Positions 14,801 to 27,250 of a stretch of DNA of 64,000 nt are shown in pieces. The first letter of the stretch is position 1. Every line of letters begins with the position of its first letter. The DNA comes from Serinus canaria (taxonomy: Eukaryota > Chordata > Aves > Passeriformes > Fringillidae): positions 15,799,719 to 15,863,718 of the forward strand of contig NC_066323.1 in NCBI RefSeq assembly GCF_022539315.1. The letters run 5' to 3'. Made by a program: the position numbers and the translations under genes. The notes under the pieces were generated by a model. The model made no database searches. It had not been told where the DNA came from and saw nothing but the letters and a program-made list of their open reading frames with translations.

Positions 14801-15587
14801 ATGCTCCTGGGGGGCCACACTGTGCTCAGGTCTTGATGGTGTGACAGCCCAATGTCCCACCAGCCCCCAGCATGCTGCTTCTCCTACGAGTTCTGTCTTG
14901 GGTGGGCTTGTTTGGAGCAGGGGTGGGAGAGAAGTCTAACATCCATACAAGGGATTTCTTTTGTAGAGGGGCTTGTGAGCTTTAGGACTTTCTTCCACAT
15001 TTCTGAGCTTTCATAACTAGGAATGAGTTAGAACATGGTTGCAGTTCTCACTTAGATCATGCCAATAAATGAGAAGATTTTTAGAAACAACAATTATGTA
15101 TATACCATTTCAACCTTTTTGAAAAAATAAGGGAGAAAGAATAATATCCCTTGTTTATCAAGTGTCAGTGATTTTATTTAGTTAGTACTGTTCAATAATT
15201 CTTTCAATTTTCCTTTACAATGCTGCAGAATTGCATTTTTTTTTGGTTGTTTTTATTCACATGACTTCTGGCCAAGGACATCAGGACGTTTCAAGACATT
15301 TACATTACGAATATTTCTTGAACTCACCCTGTAAGTGAAGATAATTTCCAGAACTGATGTTAGATTGGTCCTATAGAAATCTTGGAGTAAAACACTTTGC
15401 AAGCAATGCAGTGGGGAGTAAAATGAGAGTTTAACAGGCCCTATATATTGATTTTTAAATTTTTCATTTATGTAAAAAAATTTTACTTTCCCCAGTGAAA
15501 CTTCACTACAAAGGGGGAACGAACCTAAGGTTTTAAAAGGCCCAAAGGCCCCACTGTAAAATTTTAATTTGTGGCTGATTTCAAAGG
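5861..15587. other. Non-coding, no gene recognised
   Basis: About 9.7 kb of unique sequence. Open frames reach only about 124 codons and carry no recognisable domain. I saw no transposon ends, tRNA-like boxes or CpG clusters. Small palindromes (for example the 14-bp one at 11829-11842) are within chance expectation. Confidence 0.75.
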
Positions 15588-15602
15588 TTTTTTTTTTTTT
15601 TT
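15588..15602. repeat. poly-T run (15 T)
   Basis: A T run within an AT-rich stretch that continues into the 15.7-16.1 kb block. It is length-variable in all likelihood and of no evident function. Confidence 0.9.
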
Positions 15603-15699
15603 AATTTGAAGTTTTTTTCACTTTTTACATAAGTTCTGTCCTTGAGAAAATATTGCCCACATCCAAATATGTTAAACTATGGTATTCTTGTCTTTTTGT

Positions 15700-16110
15700 A
15701 CTCTGCTGAGCCCGCCATTGCTGTGTTTTAATGCAAAACCTGCAACTTTTAACTTTTAGCAGCTTAAAAAATTCAGCTTTTTCCTAAAAATTAGCTCTAA
15801 ATTTATTGCAGAAAATCTAGCAATAAAGAGGCTGCGCTGTCACATGGACTTGGAATGCTCTAAAATCCAGTATAATCTAAAAGTTTCAAGTATTACACTC
15901 TTATCCTTCTACTTCACTGCATTTCTTGAGGAATTTAATGTGAAAAGTAGCCTTTAAGAACGTGAAAAGGTAATATTTCTGCTAAAAGGATGTTTTCTTA
16001 GGCTGCGCTGTTTTGCTCATTGTGCCATTAGCATATTAATAGCTATGTATTTTAAGAACATTAAAATACATGTCTCTGTATGGTACAAGATAATGTGAGG
16101 AATTAAAAAC
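15700..16110. other. AT-rich, possibly constrained non-coding block
   Basis: A stretch free of recognisable repeats with homeobox-like and octamer-like words ('tgtgccattagcatattaat', 'ttatgtat'-like sequence) and both 'ggctgcgctgt' words (15830 and 16002), which are duplicated at a distance of about 170 bp. The compact, repeat-free character resembles conserved non-coding elements around developmental genes. This rests on look alone; no comparison was possible. Confidence 0.25.
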
Positions 16111-17779
16111 AGTGGATTCTCTGTCTTCCTAGCTCTAGGTAGCTGTAGCATGTGACCTAATTTTTGGTCCATGGCTATAAAAATACCCCATCCTTAAAAC
16201 ATAGAGGTTACCTCAAATAACCCATCCCTACACAGAGTTATATTGCTGGCTTTCCAAATCATACAAATTACTCTGAAGTGAAAACCACAATGGAAACAGT
16301 CCAAAATCACATTCTTGGCTCAGCTCATCATACCCTATGCTATTTGCCAGTTCCCTTTTCCATGAGCTTTTAGGATCGTTTACAGCAATGTTTCTGTGTG
16401 TCACATTGAACACTCAAACCAATCCTATCTTCTCCACATTCATTAATTGCTGCTCTCAAGAAGGAACAAATTATTGTAAATTAAATGGCACATATATAGC
16501 TTGAGCTTCTTTATTGTATTAAAAAGATGGCAGGTTTTATTGTGTTTATATGCTCTTTGTAGTAAACATTATAAATCAATACTTGGAAAATAAATAAGGT
16601 AATCAAAAGATGGAAAACATCTTTGTGATATGCCACAAGCTGTCGTCTTGTTGCTCAGAGTTTCAGCCAATCGCTCATGAATTTCTGGGCTGTTAAAGTG
16701 CCTTTGGGGGGTGTTCCTTGAAAAGGGATTTCAATGCAAGACAACAAATAAATAATCAGCATGTTTGATCTGCACTGGGCATGTTCCAGGAGAAGGAATT
16801 TCAGGGGAAAAAAGACATAATGTCCCCCTGCACTTAGCACTGGGAGGTGGTGATTCTGCACTGTGCATTCTGCAGGTTATGCTGTTCTGTTCAGTGCCCC
16901 ATTTAAAAGACTGATTGCTCCATGACTTGGTTAGAAGCATCTAGGCTCAGCACCCACTATTTGATAGGAGAAGCCCAAGGTGGACAAAAATTACTCTATA
17001 AAGAGGAGAGGAAGGGAACATATAAAGACATACCTGAATATCAAGGAGAAACTTTCTGATATGTTCAATTGAGAGGATCCATACTGCTTAACACACTTAG
17101 AAGAAGCTAAGGATCAGATTATGATATCCTGCTGTACCTGACACATCCCATGAGTCTTCCAACAAAGCTATTAAAATCCAGTTGGATTACAATAAGAGGA
17201 TGTTATTCTGTAAAGGTAAGTGTATTATAATCTCACTATTAAATAGTAAATCCTCTGAAGAATTGTTCCTGGAGTACTTTGGAACAGATATGTTATTACT
17301 GTTGTTCACTATACCCAGACAAAGTAGGGCTGAATTATAAAGACAACTACTTCCCCCTGTAGAGGCAGACAGTATAATTCCAGATCATGAAAAATGAAGC
17401 AGCTACATGTTTAATTCCCATGTTTGAGCTCCTCTTTATTTGTGGAAGGACAGATTAGTTGGTGATTTCAGCCTTGAGCAAGTGTATCAGCTTGCAGTGC
17501 AGTTTGTTCTGAGACTGCTCCTGCTTCAGACTAATGATCCATCAGTAGCTTCATGAATGGGCTAAAACTCTGCTGGCAAGTGCTGCCATGGCTCATCCCA
17601 GGCTTACTGCAGCCTTTGGGTATCAGCCACTCATGGATGTTTGTACTGCCACAAACATTTGGATGATGACTACTCTTCACAATTTTTTAGTCTCATGTGA
17701 ATATGGTTATTCATTCAGATGTAAAAGTTATTTTCTATTGAATTATTAATTAAAAGATTTCAGATATGTAGCCTGGAAG

Positions 17780-17791
17780 AAAAAAAAAAAA
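17780..17791. repeat. poly-A run (12 A)
   Basis: A short A run followed by 'ggcaaaaaag'. It is located about 120 bp before the ancient repeat piece at 17.9 kb but shows no link to it. Confidence 0.88.
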
Positions 17792-17911
17792 GGCAAAAAA
17801 GTGTATGATATGAATGACCAGTTACACAGCATAAATGAAAAGTGGGAAAGAGTCCAAGTGAATATTTCACAAATTCTTTGCATAAAGTTTGTTCATCTAC
17901 AGCCCTTTCCC

Positions 17912-17956
17912 ATAGCCCAGTGAAGTCAACAAGAGTCTGGGGCTTTGGCTCAGGCA
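17912..17956. mobile_element. Short ancient amniote repeat fragment
   Basis: Contains 'gcccagtgaagtcaacaaga' followed by 'gtctggggctttggctcagg'. This resembles the old reptile/bird repeat motif in which 'gcccattgaagtcaatgggagtct' is followed by 'gggctttggatcaggccc'. Only about 45 bp can be recognised and the flanks are not informative. It overlaps short open frames on both strands, which I regard as meaningless. Confidence 0.38.
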
Positions 17957-18433
17957 CTTCAATTGTCTGTCCTACAATTACAATAACAAACACAGCAGTA
18001 GTCTGTTTGCAAACAGCTGGTAATTGGAAAAAGGGCTGAAGTTGTCAGCAAATGTATTTGTCAACACTGATTTGACCAGTTGTACACATTACCTCAAATG
18101 ACATTTCTTCCCTTCCATGAGGAATGTGGAGTCTGTGTCCAATGAGTTTCCTCAGTGGCTGTCATGCAGTGAGCATGGCAATCTGTGGTGTGTACCCTTT
18201 GCATGTTAAATACCCTCCAGCACTTGCTGTTTATTATACAGGATGAATAGGCTGGTTTCCAATTCATTTGTCAAAAAACAGTCCTGGTAACGCAGTAGAC
18301 ATCTATGTGACAAGTGGATTTAGGGAGCTGTGTCCAACTTCAGATTTGCCTGTTGATAACAGTTAAATCTCCCCTTTCAGCAGGAGAATGGTGACGCTTC
18401 TAGAAGAAAAATAAACCTTCATCCAAGATATGG

Positions 18434-18483
18434 TTTTGTTTTGTTTGGGTTTTTTTGGGTTTTGTTTTGTTTTTGATTTTTTA
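18434..18483. repeat. GT-rich low-complexity tract (gtttt/gggttt)
   Basis: A run made of 'ttttg' and 'gggttttt' units on the plus strand. G-runs are too short for a convincing G-quadruplex. Such T/G-rich patches recur at 19035 and 63705. Confidence 0.85.
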
Positions 18484-18847
18484 GGTTAAGAAACATCCTA
18501 GTGCACAATTCTTTAAAACAAATTAAGCCTGTGTAGTAGTCACCAATGCTCACAGAGGAGTTGGTTGAATTCCTGTACTTTTTTCCATCCTTTTTAGAGG
18601 CTCATTTATCTCCCCTGAAGTTATCTGCATTTCCAAGGGTCCCTCTGCCTGAGAACTCTGCTGAGTCCCTGGCTACAGCAGAACCTCCAGTGTGATAGCA
18701 CAGACGCCTCTTTTGCCTGTGTGATGTAAGTGCTGCTGTTCTTGCACTTTCTCACGTTTCCCTTTCGAGAGCCAGCAAGCTATCACATCAGTTCATGGTC
18801 ATTCTCCTGTTTCCCACACTCTGTGTGTGGATACCTTCCTTTTTTAA

Positions 18848-18863
18848 TTTTTTTTTTTTTTTT
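18848..18863. repeat. poly-T run (16 T)
   Basis: An uninterrupted T run following 'tttttaa'. It is non-coding. Confidence 0.9.
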
Positions 18864-19034
18864 CCCTAAGAAAGTAGATGAAAAACACAAAGTCCAGTCA
18901 CCAGTCAGATTTGTCAGCTGAGATAAGGTCATTGTTCTGGTCTGAAGTTGGTATGTTCTTTCTTATTTATGGTTTGTGGTTGGTTCACAGGTACTGATAG
19001 CAAATGTTCATGGATGACTTGTTAATCATCTCTT

Positions 19035-19069
19035 GGTTTTTGTGGTTTGTTTGTTGTTTTGGGGTTTTC
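19035..19069. repeat. GT-rich low-complexity tract
   Basis: 'ggtttttgtggtttgtttg' followed by 'ttgttttggggtttt'. It is similar in composition to the tracts at 18.4 and 63.7 kb. Confidence 0.8.
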
Positions 19070-22000
19070 TCCTCCCTAGATTGCCATCTACCCCATCCAT
19101 GTTGTCTTCTGTTCTTTTTGCCTGTTTTCTGTATTAATCACTGAGCAGGTGCCTCTACAGCCTGGACATTCTGTATTAAAAATTATTTTGGCATGCTGTT
19201 CCTTCTAAAATTGCCTATTTCTTTTTGTGGCCTACTGATAGGATGAAGGCAGGGGTCACTGGTGGGTGTGCCTCAGCCCTAGCCTGTGTGTCTCAGGCTT
19301 CTGTTACTCAGGCAGTTGTAAAATCAAATACAAACACATTCCAAATTAAATGGAAATACTATTGGTACTGTCATTGATATATGAAGAAAAAGCAAAGCAT
19401 AACAGTGAATTAATTAAGTTTTTTTTGACACAGAGCAAATAAATAGATAGTACAAGAGCAGTTTTATTGGAAATTGTTGTTATTTCCTGTAGCAAAGGCA
19501 GGAGCAAAAAAGGTCTTATTTCTCCTAATCTCAGACAGACCTAGATTTGGATTCCTTTGGTTAGATAGGAAAATAACAGGATGGAGAGAAGTTATGTATC
19601 TTGCTACTCTCCACTGCACTGATAGGGTGAAAACATACCTAATAGGCTTCATGGGAGGGAATCCCCTCCTGTATTTCATACCTATTCTATTGTCACTTCT
19701 TGACTGGTAGCAGCTACCATGGTTTATTACACATTCTCTTTGCTATTCCCTTTTCAGCATTCCCATAATGGATTGAATAATCTTAAAGCACTCAAAGAAG
19801 TAAATGTCCTACATTAATGTATAGGCAAGGTGTCTGTAAAAACATTACTGGTTTTGCAAGCATGAGTTTTGCAGTCATCAGGTTAATCAGCAGTTGATGA
19901 AATTAAATGGTGAAGTGCAGAAATATCAGCAATTCATTATGATGCTTAACAATTAGGAAAATAGCCCATGGGATGAATATTTGATCAGTGGATGGGATGA
20001 TAGCATTGTTGATGATACATTACCAGTCTAGTGCAAAGGAATTCTGTCTCTTTTGTGTCTTTTTCTTTGCCTTAATATTGTGTGTGCTTTCCTTCATGCT
20101 CTTTGCTTGATATTTGTAGGCTTCTCTTTGGGCTGTTAATGATGATATTTTACAAGGGCAAATGTTTCATTATCTTCAGCCACCAAACTGTGATCCAGAG
20201 CACAGCCTGGCTCACCACAAACACCCTCACCAGGATCCTTAAAGGGCAAATCTTCAAGTGGGAAATGGAAAACCTGAAATCAAAATTCTTTCATCTCCAC
20301 ATGTCCCATTATCACAAATGGAAGATGGTTGAATATTATTCTACCAGTAATCATCATGTCAAGGCTAGAAATATTCTATCCACAGGGAGCCAGTGGATAC
20401 TATGTTTTTAAAAATATTCTATATGCATGATAAGACTTTCTTCTCTGTTGGCCTGCTAATCGTTTTGACTATTTCTTTTGAAGTAAGAAACAGATGGCAG
20501 CATTCACTGTAATAAGTGCAGAAAAACATGCCAGCCAATTAGGGATGTTTCAACTGACTGAAAACCTGGATCCTTTTCCAATATTTTGGTGGTTTTTCCC
20601 TCCCTGTGTATGTCTAGAGGAAATTTTTATTTATCATTTGTTTATTAGAATAATAAAATTAGAGATTAGAGGAATCTTACATCATTAAACCTCTAGTAAT
20701 GAACCTAAGAACAAAGAGCTGAAATACAATTTATGAATTCTTTGTTTTGCAAAGGTTTTTTATCTGCCAGAAGATTAAAAAAAAATACCCAAATCAAATA
20801 CCCTTGTTAATGTGAACCCCACCCCTCACTTGAAGGGCCAGTATAAACTGTATCTGTATATGACTCCAAAATATTTACTATTTTTTCAAACTCTGCTTCA
20901 TTCAAAAAGTTAATTTTCAAATATTGTAGCATTTAAATACCTCTTTCATCAATCCTTAATGTTACGCCCCTGAAATTGTGATTCCAACAGTTCATTTCTC
21001 AGCAACATTTTGCAGGCAATATACGCCCTTCTCACTTCCTCATCAGGGAAGGTTACTGTCCTCTCATTTCCTACCAAAATCAGGAAGATTTTAAGATATT
21101 TTAGATCCCTCAGAAAGAGATTCTTCTTTGTCTTGTGCTATGAAACTGAAATTAGAGGTCACTGCTGAAAACGCAGGTCACTACAGATCTGCTCCTTAAG
21201 CACCTGTTAATGACTTTATCCCTTTATAGCATTCAGTATTATTGGAACTACATAAAAAAGAGCATTTTGGCTTCTAATATGTATTTTAGTCCCTGGTTAT
21301 GTAGTGCTTTGATCATTTTTTGTTAGATATTTTGTAGTCCTGTCCTCACTTTTCCACTGTTTCACTTCAGGAGCAAAACTATGCAGATTTCATGCTTCAG
21401 GATTTTCAGTCTAGGTTTTTTTAAATTGTATTCTGCTGCTCTGTTACAACATTTATATTCTTAAGATTATACCCTCTGAATGTCTACTTTAATACCATTA
21501 TGGATATTTTTCAACTAATCTTTTGGAATCACTCTTCTTCAATGACTTCTCAATTGTAGTCAATGAGCTTCTAAGGATGTGACTTAAAGCAAAATTGGTG
21601 CCACTTATTAGGGTCGATTTAGCCTATGAAAGATGAAATTCTGCTTCAGGCAGTAAAGCAATTTTCAAAGTAGCATATTGGCTTTTATCAGGTTTGGTCT
21701 GCTCTTCCTAAATGAAGACATTCAGGCTGTTTATGGGTGACTATGGTCACTCTGGGAAGCATTTGGTGGTAGTTAAGGGTAAAATACTGATTTTTCTTCA
21801 AAATTAGAAACAACTGCTAGCTCTGAAGTGATGATTTAAATTTCTTTTTTAAATTCTTTCAAACCACAAAGCTGTGTGTTGTTCGGTGATTGAATACGTT
21901 TGAACTTATGGAACTTTTCATTTAATGCTGCTCTCCATTGTTTTTGGCTAAAGCCCAAGCCTCACATCTTCTAGTTGCAGGATTCCTTTCTGCAAACTCC

Positions 22001-23035
22001 CTCCTTTGCTGAAGCCTCAGTGTAACATGAGACCATCCCTGTTTCCCAGCAGGCAGCACATTAAAGGTCTGCCTGGTGACCAGCTGCAAAGACAGGTGTT
22101 TTCTGCTCCTATTTTTCCTTCTCCCTTTATTTGGTCTTATAACTTCCCTAACACACTGTCAATTCCTGGGTGAAATGAATGATTGAAATGTATAAACTGG
22201 GAAAAAGCTCTGATTCAGACACTGTGAAGATGGGGATTTTGGTCTAAAGTTGAGTGTTCTTAACTGCCTGTTTGCCACATTTTCTTTGTGCTGGCAAGAG
22301 GCTGAGCCAGACTGGAAATGCAGCTCATAAGGATAACTGCAGGGATCACAGGCATTGAGAATTTATCTTTCCAGGGCACTTAGCACTTAGAGCATCAAAG
22401 TGCAGATGCTGCTGGAGCCTCAAGGTTTGGGTTTAGCACACTCATACTCTGCACACAAACAAGTGTTTCCATGCACAAATCTGGATGAGCCCCAGTGCAC
22501 CCCTCACTGGTATCTGTCCCACACCCATGTTGAGTCTGCCTTACTGCAGTCACAGACTGTGAATCACAGACTACCTCTGTAGTGCTCACAGACCTCCGAG
22601 AAGAATTAGTAAGGCCTGAGGATGATGTGCAGTGAGATCCAGTCCAAGACTCAGTCCAGTTGCCTGCCCCATTGTTGATGAACTGTAACTCATCTTCCTG
22701 TTTTTGCCACTATTGAATGCTCCCAATATCCTGTTAAAAATCTGATTGAAACTATAGCTGCCTCTGCCACAGTCCATTTCTCGTGCTTGCCTGTAAGGTA
22801 CTGTGTACACCTCTGGTGTTCTACTGGTAACACAGAATAACACATTTTAGGAGCAGATTATTTCTCAGAGGACAGCAGCTGCTCTAACAACAAAGAAATG
22901 ACACCTGGAATTCAAACTAATTCACAGCTTTAACTTTCTTACCAGTGAGATCAGCTCAATCCAGTAATGCTTTGTCTATCACTGAACGTATTTCTGGGTA
23001 AGATTTAACACTCTACATCAGTAGTTTTTAAAGGA

Positions 23036-23117
23036 CTTTTAAGAAAAAAATTCAGTAATTTTTAAGAAAAAAAATTTCAAAGAAATTTTAAAGATTTTTT
23101 TTAAGAAAAAAATTCAG
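23036..23117. repeat. Three imperfect A/T-rich repeats of about 20 bp
   Basis: The unit 'ttttaagaaaaaaattcag' occurs at about 23037-23055 and 23099-23117, with a variant ending in 'atttc' at about 23059-23078. The copies are imperfectly spaced, which suggests slippage or short duplication of a homopurine/homopyrimidine tract. No function is suggested. Confidence 0.75.
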
Positions 23118-26100
23118 TGTTCAGTCAAAATCATGGTAAGGCATCAGTAAAAGATGGAGTGAAACTTTTAAAGCAACAAGGGTTTTATTTTTTTTTTAGA
23201 AATAATACTTAGACGGTGTAAACTGGGCCTGCTACAGCTAAGTATTGCAAAGGTCTGAACTGTGGTATTCTCATCAGATGACTATTTCCCACTGAGTTGA
23301 AATAACTTGTTCAGAATTCCTATGTGTCCATATTTTTCCAAGTCATATAACAAACCCCTTTGGAAAGTAGAGGTGGATCTGCTGACAGCTGTTGAGTTGA
23401 TTCTTCACAGCTGCTAATTATAGCATGGCTGAGTTTGCAATAGGGCATCACACAAAATATTTGTTTAATCTGGACAAATCTGATAATGTGGAGAGGGGTA
23501 ATTATTTTCTCCCCTGCTTATAATGGTCAAGAGATACCAAGAAAAAAGCAAACCTAGTGAGGGTAAGTATCTTCTGGCATTTCTGAGGAGCTACCTAAAG
23601 ACTGGGGTCCCTCAGATGATTTGCTGTCCTTTTGTAGTTCTAAAGGAACGTTGTTCTTTATTTCCTCTTAAAGAGCAGGGATACTGGATGGGCATTAAGC
23701 AACAAGTCCTTCTGGTTTCAGAAGAGATTGGCTGAGCTGAAGAACTGCAGAATTTGTCTAAGTATTGGTTAACCCCATTACAGTGGGTTGTTAATTTAGT
23801 GGGATACAAAAAATGCATGAATATGCAGTGCTTTGTTCTATGTTCCTTTCAAATCAAGGGTTTATTCCTTTGATTTTGGCCATGGCTATGGCTTGAGACT
23901 TCTTCCCCTCAGGCTTCAGGACTTAAAATTTTGATTTAGGGTCTGGAAGTATCTTGGCAATGTTGATGCTGACTTTGAGTTGCTGTACCGCAGCAGCTGT
24001 ACTGCAAGAGGGAAGTCACACGACCTCTCTGTGGCCATGTACTGAGGCTGGCCCACAGAAGGGTATCTTTAAGTCCCAACAACCATTCATCTTAGGCTTC
24101 ATGTGCAGGAATATGCTCTTGCACAGTAAGATTTCGTTTTGACTCTCTTATGCTGATATGCCTTTGGTTTCAGTGAGGTTTCATCCAATACTCCTTTGCC
24201 TGTTATGTGCAGAATTCAGTTCTGTTAGACATGGAAAGATCCTAACCTGTAGGGCCTGACATACTTGACTTAAGAACAGACAGAGAGAAGGTAAAACTTT
24301 TGAGACATAGCTAATAATATCTGCACCTTTCTTACCCACTGGGAAGTCCTTGAAGAGGACTTGAAGGCTTGAATGGACTGGCAGAAATTGGTACAAATGG
24401 ATTTGCCAGAAAGCTAGAAAGTTGTTTCATAACTTGTGACTTATGAAGCATTTGGAAAACACTACAAAATTTCAAGTGTGTTGAAATTCCACACTTACTA
24501 TACAACACACCTTGTGAACCTCCTACCCTGCTGTGTTGAGAACTGAGAGCAATGCCAATCTTAAGGATGAATTTTCAGCCACTGCCTCCTTTTGAGCCTC
24601 TGACAGCATGAGAACATGGGCATGATCAAAAAGCAGTGGGGCTGGTATGTTCATGTGTCCCCTGTAGGCACCTCCTGTGCTGCACCTACTGTAATCCTGA
24701 GTTCTGTATTGAAAAAGGCCTGGTTTAGTCACAGATGCAAATGTATTTACAGGTAAATCAGAACAGCCTTGACTCTGAAACACAAGGATGTTTCTTTGTG
24801 AGGGAAGCCTCTAAAAAAAATTAAATAAGCAATCTTCTCTAAAGTACCATCACAGAATGCATTAGCTAGCAAAGGCAGCAATGTCAGAAATGACAGAAAA
24901 TAGATAGCTTCTGAGAAAGTGAAATGTGTTTAAATTCTTTCAAGTAATAAGGGATTTGCTTTCAGCTCTGTGGGAAATACAAGACTTGTTAAACATCAGA
25001 TATGAGCTGAGGCTACAGTAGAATCTGTTTGCATTTCTGTATTTGGATTTCAAAAAAAATTCCAGAGAGTTTATAACTAGGGACTTCTATCAACTTGTTG
25101 TTAATGTGTGACACCTATATATAAGCACAGGATCAGAAATGGAACTAAAAATGAATTCAGATTCTGCAGATTGACAAGATACCATACTTCATCCAAGTTA
25201 CAATTTTTATTTCTGTATGTTTTAGAAGTAGCAAAGGCAAGAGAATAAAAATTTGGATAACCCTCTTTAATAGCAGGCTAAGTTAAATTGAATTAAACTT
25301 GCAGTAGGCTGGTGAATATATCCACACAGTTACTGTGGCTCAGCCAACTTGCAGTAGCTTGAATTCCTTGCATCATCTGGCATGTGTAACTTTTTTGTTT
25401 TGGGTAGCAGGAAGCTGTTGGCTGTAAAAATCACAGATATCTCAATTTTCACAGACTAATGGTATTTCTGGACTCCTCTCTACAAAAGATAAAATCTTAT
25501 ATTCCTTCATGGAGATTTTGGTTTATAAAGATACAGCTGTAGAAGATTCACTTATACTTTCAGCTTAAAAGGACCCAATTCTGCAAATCATGTTCTGTTA
25601 GTTCTTTTTCAAGATAGCTCATTGACATTTCTTCTTGTGTTTTTTCACACAAAAAATGCTACTCCAAGTCTCAACCCAGTACTGCACAAAAGCTGTGCAT
25701 TGAGCTGGCACCTCTTTCTTTTGAAAACATTTGAAATTTCATTTTTGCATGGTAAGGAACACTGCTGCTATGAAAAACACCATCTTCTCCAAATGTAGTT
25801 CTCACCACAGCATAATAACTATAATCCCATCATCAGATTCATCATGTTTTAATTTGACCAGATATGTCAGTAGTTTAGAGGGTTTTACACTAATAAATTT
25901 CTTTAGGTTAACGTGAAGTACCTTCAAACCATTGGAGATTTCATTGTGGAAAATGTTTTGCAAAGCTGCATATCCTAAATGGCTTCACTCCAGAGTCTGG
26001 AATTCAAATCTCATTTACCGTAAATGACTGGAAACCAGAAGATGTAGAAGTTTTTTTTAATATACTTAACAGAATATAGGGGAAAGGGGCTGATTTTTCA

Positions 26101-27019
26101 ACTTCTGTGTAATGCAAATGGGTTTATTCAAGAAATGAGCTGTAAATAAAGGAAATACTTGTCAGATACTAATTGGGAAATGTGCATAATATTTGAAGGC
26201 AATACTGTGAGATTTGACATGTTCTGAAGTAGTAGTAGGATGCAGAGCTCATTTTGTTGCTTCTGTGTCATTTGGCAATCCCTTTCAGCCCTTGATGGCA
26301 GAGGCACTCAGTGCTGGTCTGAAACCTCAAGTTACAGAAGCCCAGTGGGAAGAGAGGAAGAGTTAAATGGATGGTGAGTGCTTTTTAAAGCCCCATATAT
26401 GGGCCCCTAATGGGAGTTGTGTGCATGTGGGTGGGCTCTAACCTAGGAGTCTAATGTTCAGCTGGCAAATGGATGCTCATTATCTATGGTCCTCCCTACA
26501 CTAAGCCACCACCTGGGAATCAAGCAAAAGTCTAAAAAAAGAAATTTGGAGTCTAAATATGGGCTCTTGTTTTCAAAACTGTGTATTGACTTAGATAGCA
26601 TCTGTTTGAGTGGACTAATAGGCACTGTTTAGCTCTACAAGCTTTCAGTATGCAATTAAAAATACAGTAGCTTCCATCCTAATTTTGGTAACTGACAGTT
26701 ACAATTATGAACATTGAGAGGAATAATATTTTGCAATAAAGAAGTTTTTCTTTATTGCTTTGGGGGGAGTTATTTATCCATCTGCTACATCCCGTAGCAG
26801 TCATTACTTCCCCCATTCATACAAAGGAGCTCCTTCCAGTTTCCTCCAAAGAAAAAGCTTCTATTTTGAGGAGAAAGAAAGCAAGCAAAATAGAGCAGAG
26901 AACAAATGATGTCTCTAAATATTAATGAAGGACTTGTAGTAGGTCTTGCCAAATACTGTGGACTAATCAGGCTCTTGATGGGCCACAGAGTTCCCATTGC
27001 CACAAGTAGTAGACGAAGA

Positions 27020-27250
27020 AACTTGGATTCTATTTCTGTCTTTGCCATTGACTGGCTGGTGTAACCCTTGGCCAGACATTTAATTCCCTTGTGGTTTTGT
27101 TTTCCCTATTACACATAGCCTGTTTTGTCTGTTTGGTTTGTAAGCTTGCCTGGACAAGGATTGTCTCTGGCGATGTTTGTATAATGCCAAGCTGACAGGG
27201 TTTCAGTCTTGGCTGGACCTTTGATATGCTACCTGGGTACAATATTATTG
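27020..27250 (+). mobile_element. Ancient MIR/CORE-SINE-like element
   Basis: A decayed SINE of the MIR type. Seen directly: a run around 27045-27115 ('attgactggctggtgtaacc', then 'cagacatttaattccc', then 'gttttccctatt') that follows the order of the MIR core (loss-of-accuracy clinical-style motif 'ctgtgtgacc..gggcaagtcacttaa..ctcagtttccc'). It is followed at 27140-27235 by 'gtaagcttgcctggacaagg', 'attgtctctggcgatgtttg' and 'tataatgcc', which resemble the 3' part of amniote MIR copies (taagctc..gggcagggac..tgtttgtacagcgcc). Known of the family: these are tRNA-derived SINEs mobilised by L2/L3-type LINEs and are long extinct. The tRNA-like head is not clearly recognisable upstream of 27020. Divergence is high, as expected for a copy that predates birds. 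It could have been retained as regulatory sequence, but nothing in the sequence proves that. Confidence 0.72.

Larger units (their letters stand above)
18000..27019. other. Non-coding, low-complexity patches only
   Basis: Apart from the T/G-rich tracts and the A/T repeats at 23.04-23.12 kb, this is unique AT-rich sequence. The 109-codon frame at 20082-20411 has no recognisable domain. No older transposon was recognised with confidence. Confidence 0.72.
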
